DNA of 64,000 nt. Source: Christensenella sp964438705 (lineage in GTDB: Bacteria; Bacillota; Clostridia; Christensenellales; Christensenellaceae). Of the stretch, positions 60,227 through 64,000 are shown in pieces. How positions within the stretch are numbered: the stretch's first letter is position 1; each line of letters begins with the position of its first letter. The notes beneath the pieces were generated by a model. It worked only from the letters and a program-made list of their open reading frames with translations. It ran no database searches and was not told the origin of the DNA. The stretch is from contig CAYTKQ010000005.1 in NCBI GenBank assembly GCA_964438705.1, positions 78,566-142,565 on the forward strand. Direction: 5' to 3'. A program made the position numbers and the translations under genes.

Positions 60227-60937
60227 ATGAAATACTTGAATTTGATTCCCGTGCCCAATCCAGAGCTGGCGCAAGAAATCGAAAAGGCCATGCACGGCGC
60301 AGCGAGCGAAGGAACGATCCTTGACATGACGACCGTCGATTATGGACCTGCTTCTATCGAGGGAGAATACGACGAGGCGCTTTCCGCTGCGGCGATCATG
60401 GATAAATGCGCGAAGGTCGGGGCATATGACGGTGTGTTTGTCAACTGCTTCGGAGATCCGGGCGTGCGGGCGGCGAGAGAATATCTGGGCGTGCCGGTAT
60501 TTGGCGGCTTCGAACCACCGATACTTCTGGCGCTCGGGCTGGCCGATAAAATCGGGATCGTCACCGTATTGAAGAATGTCGTGCCGATGATCCAGGGCAA
60601 CATCAAGAAAGCAGGCTGGGAAGATCGCGTTCCTTCTGTGCGTGTGGTAAACATCCCCGTATTGGATCTGGAAAAAGCGGACGATCTGGTCGACGCGATT
60701 GCGCAAGAAGCCAAAAATGCGATCGAGATAGACGGTGTTGAAGCGATCGTTCTCGGATGCACGGGAATGGCGGGAGCGGCGGAAAAAATACACGGCTATT
60801 TGCTGGAAGCGGGATATGACGTTCCGGTTATCGACCCCACCTTTGCCGCAATCAAGCTGCTGGAGGTCTATGGCGCGCTTGGTCTGAAACCAAGCAGATT
60901 AACCTATATGCCCATTCGGGACAAAGAAAGAAAATAA
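60227..60937 (+). CDS. Asp/Glu/hydantoin racemase family protein
   Basis: This 236-residue two-Cys racemase carries LIPVPNPELAQEI (the family's N-P-N motif), VNCFGDPGVRAARE with the first catalytic Cys, and VLGCTGMAG with the second. It resembles hydantoin racemase HyuE. ATG 60227 has AGGAGG seven bases upstream; ATG 60224 is an alternative. With DUF917 and an NCS1 carrier it points to hydantoin-like substrates. A terminator follows at 60972. Confidence 0.88.
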   Translation: MKYLNLIPVPNPELAQEIEKAMHGAASEGTILDMTTVDYGPASIEGEYDEALSAAAIMDKCAKVGAYDGVFVNCFGDPGVRAAREYLGVPVFGGFEPPILLALGLADKIGIVTVLKNVVPMIQGNIKKAGWEDRVPSVRVVNIPVLDLEKADDLVDAIAQEAKNAIEIDGVEAIVLGCTGMAGAAEKIHGYLLEAGYDVPVIDPTFAAIKLLEVYGALGLKPSRLTYMPIRDKERK

Positions 60938-60971
60938 AGGTTATGCAAAAGAGCGTCATAAATTCAGTTTC

Positions 60972-61010
60972 GGAGCCGGGACTGCCTTTCATGGCGGTCT
61001 CAGCTCTTTT
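60972..61010 (+). terminator. Terminator of the DUF917-racemase operon
   Basis: GGAGC and the GGGACTGCC arm pair with GGCGGTCTC and GCTC around TTTCAT, with two wobbles and a small asymmetry, and TTTT follows. An outer AAAAGAGC/GCTCTTTT pairing is also possible. Confidence 0.55.
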
Positions 61011-61035
61011 ACTGACCGGATGATCGGATGGTATC

Positions 61036-62223
61036 ATGGAACAGGCGAACAGAATACGAAGGGAAAAAAGAATAGAGCATGATTTCACGATAAAAACGCT
61101 GTGCAAGGTCGCTGACATGCGCGCCGAGCAAAGGTCTCTGCATGAATTTACTCGAATTTTAGCGGAGGCGATGCAATGCTCACTGATCCTCGAGGAGACC
61201 TATTCCAATCGTATTTTGGCATCATACCCAAATGATGCCCGCGCACAGGGTGATTGTGGTGAAAAATCCTGCAAAAACGAAGGGCAGACAGAAAAAGGCA
61301 TCTGTGCAAGTCATGATATAAAAATCGGGACGGAGAAGATATATCATTTATGCTTGACTGCGCAATCGGAGGTTCTTCCGTGCGAATCGGAAATGGGACA
61401 GGCGCTGGAAGCGATCCGGCTGTACATATTGATATGGGATAGAACCTGCGTGGAGGACAACGTGGATTCTCTGATCGGCGCAATGATCCAAGGCGATCGG
61501 CTGCGGATCATGGAAATCAATCAAATGCTGAAGGTTGATTTTGCGACGCCCAAAGACATCTGGATACTGCGCGCAAAAGCGAAGCAAGATGATCCGTTGT
61601 GCAGGTGGAAACGGCATCAGGAACAGCTGCGGACCGCCAAGCGCTTCTTCTTGTCGGGAGCAAAGCGGCCAAACATCGGTGTGTATGACGATTCGGTCGT
61701 GATCGTGATGGAGCACATTCCATATGTTGAACTGGACGAAGGACGATTATGCGAGATGCTTGGCGATATGGATGCGGAGTCCAATCTATATACGTGGTAC
61801 AATCTTTACTTGCCTGTGGGCTTTTGTGAGATGTATGCCATGCTTAAACAACATGAAAAAATACTTTCCCAAATCTATCCGGAAAAGAGGATGTTCACCA
61901 ATCATGATCTGCATTTTGCGGGCATTTGTCAAACGATGCTGGAAAGCGGACGGGAAAACGTTTCGCCTTTGCGCGGCTTGCTTTCGGGCCTGCGTGACGG
62001 AGAGGAAAATGAGTTGCTTCAAACCCTTGAGACTTATTGTCTCGATGCAGACAGCAATACGCAGAAAACAGGTGAATTACTTTTTATGCACAACAATACG
62101 GTAAAATACCGTCTTCACAAAATACGTCAAAAACTCGGTGTGGATATCATGGGGATGCCTTCTAATTACAATATTTATCTTGCTTTGGCTTTGGAACGTA
62201 TTTTGAGGGCCTATCGCGAGTAA
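61036..62223 (+). CDS. PucR-like (CdaR-type) transcriptional regulator
   Basis: The 395-residue protein has an N-terminal sensor region with a Cys-rich patch (CGEKSCKNEG) and a C-terminal PucR HTH (LETYCLDADSNTQKTGELLF, then MHNNTVKYRLHKIRQKLGVD). It is shorter than the PucR protein at 54558 and lacks its N-terminal PucR_1 domain. It has no strong ribosome-binding site. Its position between the racemase operon and the butyrate kinase genes makes either a possible target. Confidence 0.85.
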   Translation: MEQANRIRREKRIEHDFTIKTLCKVADMRAEQRSLHEFTRILAEAMQCSLILEETYSNRILASYPNDARAQGDCGEKSCKNEGQTEKGICASHDIKIGTEKIYHLCLTAQSEVLPCESEMGQALEAIRLYILIWDRTCVEDNVDSLIGAMIQGDRLRIMEINQMLKVDFATPKDIWILRAKAKQDDPLCRWKRHQEQLRTAKRFFLSGAKRPNIGVYDDSVVIVMEHIPYVELDEGRLCEMLGDMDAESNLYTWYNLYLPVGFCEMYAMLKQHEKILSQIYPEKRMFTNHDLHFAGICQTMLESGRENVSPLRGLLSGLRDGEENELLQTLETYCLDADSNTQKTGELLFMHNNTVKYRLHKIRQKLGVDIMGMPSNYNIYLALALERILRAYRE

Positions 62224-62370
62224 AGATGTTTAGCGGGGCTGTTAAAAACACAGCCGGATATTTGTCTGCAAAAACAATGAATTGCGGATGAAGGAAGCGT
62301 AGTATGAAGTCAGGAAGCAGGAGCCTCCCCATCCCGTTTTTTACCCCAAGAAACAATTCAGGAGGATATG

Positions 62371-62820
62371 ATGCTAACAATATTTAAAATCAAGGTATAC
62401 AATGTTCCGGGCGTTTTGGACAGGATCGCCGGATTGTTTCGGCATTATGGCTGGAATATTGACAATCTGAGCGCAGGCGAAGTGGAGCAGGGCGTCACAC
62501 AGATTAAAATCATCTATAGAAAACGTTACGTTGATGAAAATTTGCTGCACGACAAAATATCGCGGATGGATTATGTGCAAAGCTGGGAAATTTGCAGAGA
62601 TGAAACACACATTATGCGTGAAACGATCATACTGAAAATAAAAGAAGCGAACTGTACGCCGACCATCCAAAAGGAAGGGAAAATTCTTTATCGCAATGAC
62701 AATATACTATTTATCGAATATACGAATGATCCACGTATCATTGAAGATATGCTGAGCACAACGGAATATATTTCGTGCGACCGTTCCGGTGTTATTGGAA
62801 TTTCAAAATTGGAGGAATGA
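62371..62820 (+). CDS. ACT-domain protein resembling acetolactate synthase small subunit
   Basis: The 149-residue protein has an N-terminal ACT domain like IlvH (YNVPGVLDRIAGLFRHYGWN, residues 9-28, then IDNLSAGEVEQGVTQIKI) and a second domain like the IlvH C-terminus. No acetolactate synthase catalytic subunit is nearby; butyrate kinase follows. It may be a branched-chain amino-acid sensor. ATG 62371 is five bases after AGGAGG; ATG 62368 is an alternative. A GGCTGT/ACAGCC hairpin lies in the gap before it (62237-62255). Confidence 0.82.
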   Translation: MLTIFKIKVYNVPGVLDRIAGLFRHYGWNIDNLSAGEVEQGVTQIKIIYRKRYVDENLLHDKISRMDYVQSWEICRDETHIMRETIILKIKEANCTPTIQKEGKILYRNDNILFIEYTNDPRIIEDMLSTTEYISCDRSGVIGISKLEE

Positions 62821-62822
62821 TC

Positions 62823-63902
62823 ATGTCTGAACAACATTTTAAAATACTTGTTATCAATCCCGGGTCAACATCGACGAAAATTGCAGTTTTTATTGACGAG
62901 CATGTATCGATGGAAAACGTGATACGTCATCCGAGCAATGATTTTTCAAAATGCTCCAATATTTTAGAACAAATGCCGATCCGTCTCAACTACATCCATG
63001 AAGCGCTGAAGCAGGCGGATATTGACCTTGCGCAAATGAACGCCGTGGTGGGGCGCGGCGGGTTGATCAAGCCGATTGATTCGGGCACCTATCTTGTCAA
63101 TGAAAAAATGGCGGAGGATCTCATCGACAGCGCGGCGATGATCCACGCGTCCTCGCTTGGCGGACTGATCGCGGCAGATATCGGAAAACAGTTTGGGATT
63201 CCGGCATTCGTTGTGGACCCGGTCGTTGTCGACGAAATGGAGCCATATGCGAAACTAACAGGATTTCCGGGGGTGGAACGCAGATCCGCGTTTCATGCGC
63301 TCAACACAAAAGCTGTCGCCCGGCGGTGCGCCGAAGCTTTGGGGATAAATTATGAAGACGGAAGGTTTGTAATAGCGCATATGGGCGGCGGCATATCTGT
63401 AGGCGCCCACCGCTACGGCCGTGTGATAGACGTGAACGATGCCATTTCCGGCGAAGGGCCCTTCTCTCCGGAGCGTTGCGGCGAGGTTCCGCTGGAATCG
63501 GTGATCGAAATGTGCTACAGCGGAAGGGTCGAAAAACAGGAAATGCTTGCTATGGTGACCAAGCATGGAGGTATGCTCGCTTATCTCGGCACAAACGACC
63601 TCATCAAGGTGGAAAAAATGATACGCGAAGGAGACGAGTATGCCGCGCTGGTCGTCGATTCCATGGCGTATCAGGTATCCAAGGAGATCGGCGCAATGGT
63701 CGCGGCGCTGGAAGGCAGGCTGGATGCCATTATCTTAACGGGCGGTCTCGCCTATTCGATCCGGTTTACAGGGGTGATCAAGCAACGGGTGGATCGGATC
63801 GCGAAAGTGATCGTTTGTCCGGGTGAAAATGAAATGGAAGCGCTTGCCAGCGGTGCGCTGCGCGTGTTGCAGGGCAAGCAGCTTGTATCTGAATATATGT
63901 GA
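62823..63902 (+). CDS. buk: Butyrate kinase
   Basis: The 359-residue acetokinase-family enzyme makes ATP from acyl-phosphate. Motifs are NPGSTSTKIAVF (11-22), GRGGLIKPIDSGTYLVNE, RSAFHALNTKAVARR, IAHMGGGISVGAHRYGRVID and DAISGEGPFSPERCGEVP. It partners with phosphate butyryltransferase, which here is 10 kb away on the other strand. The substrate may be branched (isobutyrate, isovalerate), given the IlvH-like neighbour and the 4Fe-4S gene that follows. GGAGG precedes ATG 62823; the start lies 2 bp after the previous stop. Confidence 0.95.
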   Translation: MSEQHFKILVINPGSTSTKIAVFIDEHVSMENVIRHPSNDFSKCSNILEQMPIRLNYIHEALKQADIDLAQMNAVVGRGGLIKPIDSGTYLVNEKMAEDLIDSAAMIHASSLGGLIAADIGKQFGIPAFVVDPVVVDEMEPYAKLTGFPGVERRSAFHALNTKAVARRCAEALGINYEDGRFVIAHMGGGISVGAHRYGRVIDVNDAISGEGPFSPERCGEVPLESVIEMCYSGRVEKQEMLAMVTKHGGMLAYLGTNDLIKVEKMIREGDEYAALVVDSMAYQVSKEIGAMVAALEGRLDAIILTGGLAYSIRFTGVIKQRVDRIAKVIVCPGENEMEALASGALRVLQGKQLVSEYM

Positions 63903-63948
63903 TCATAGCGCATGAGCAAAAATGAGAAATCAATCGAGGTAAAAAAAC

Positions 63949-64000
63949 ATGGCAAAATTAACAATTCATGAGGATACGTGCAAGGGCTGCGGACTATGCA
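63949..64000 (+). CDS. 4Fe-4S ferredoxin-type protein, start only
   Basis: Only 17 codons are in the window: MAKLTIHEDTCKGCGLC, the start of a CxxCxxC ferredoxin cluster motif. The ribosome-binding site is GAGGT. In Clostridia, butyrate kinase genes are often followed by a 2-oxoacid:ferredoxin oxidoreductase whose small subunit begins this way, so a VorD/KorD-type subunit is the likely identity. Confidence 0.7.
   Translation, partial: MAKLTIHEDTCKGCGLC

Noticed and set aside
1..64000. CRISPR arrays, tRNA or rRNA genes, prophage, defence islands
   Set aside because: None was seen on either strand when reading the intergenic regions; all gaps over 300 bases were inspected by eye only.

Overview
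The window looks like the chromosome of an anaerobic, fermenting Gram-positive bacterium, most likely of the Clostridia (Bacillota). The reasons are strong GGAGG ribosome-binding sites, substrate-binding proteins made as lipoproteins, butyrate kinase and phosphate butyryltransferase, an ETF/FAD-oxidase module, and many TTG/GTG starts. No rRNA, tRNA, CRISPR array, phage or complete insertion sequence was seen. Only relics of mobile elements occur, in the gaps between operons.

Layout. (1) 1-3.5 kb: the end of a MacB-type ABC exporter operon (permease, lipoprotein, ATPase), then a MerR-family regulator with a classic 19-bp-spacer promoter. (2) 3.5-3.8 kb: IS3-type debris. (3) 3.8-17.3 kb: a DeoR regulator divergent from a long catabolic operon. 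It encodes an SDR dehydrogenase, an FGGY kinase, a ureidoglycolate-lyase-like cupin, a ribose-type ABC importer, an AGPS-like FAD oxidase, ETF beta and alpha, a GlcD-like FAD oxidase, and a GldA-like dehydrogenase. (4) 17.6-25.6 kb, minus strand: alpha-L-rhamnosidase, GH3 beta-glucosidase and a GPH symporter, with a divergent AraC regulator. This fits import and cytosolic breakdown of rhamnosyl-glucosides. (5) 25.6-26.3 kb: gene remnants, including a copy of the 3' end of ptb. (6) 26.4-39.8 kb: an operon with TPP-dependent E1 alpha/beta, a COG4134 (YnjB-type) ABC importer, DhaK, a FucI-like isomerase, a LacD/YihT-like aldolase, a GntR regulator, a ketose-3-epimerase-like TIM barrel, DhaL, a nucleoside hydrolase and a TIGR04076 protein. 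(7) 40.1-51.7 kb: a SorC regulator divergent from an operon with an Rpe-like epimerase, a small lipoprotein, a second ribose-type importer, two SDRs, an FGGY kinase, an M20 peptidase and PdxA. (8) 52.2-64 kb: phosphate butyryltransferase and a CyuA-like desulfidase on the minus strand; a PucR regulator divergent from DUF917, NCS1 permease, M29 aminopeptidase and Asp/Glu (hydantoin) racemase; a second PucR-like regulator; an IlvH-like ACT protein; butyrate kinase; and the first codons of a 4Fe-4S protein.

How the genes work together. Three ABC sugar importers, each with its own local regulator, feed three dehydrogenase/kinase/aldolase routes. The most interesting is region 6. Its isomerase, C3-epimerase, split dihydroxyacetone-type kinase and class I aldolase would together make a ketose-1-phosphate pathway ending in DHAP. 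I do not recognise this exact combination. Region 8 looks like nitrogen-compound or amino-acid fermentation ending in acyl-phosphate and ATP.
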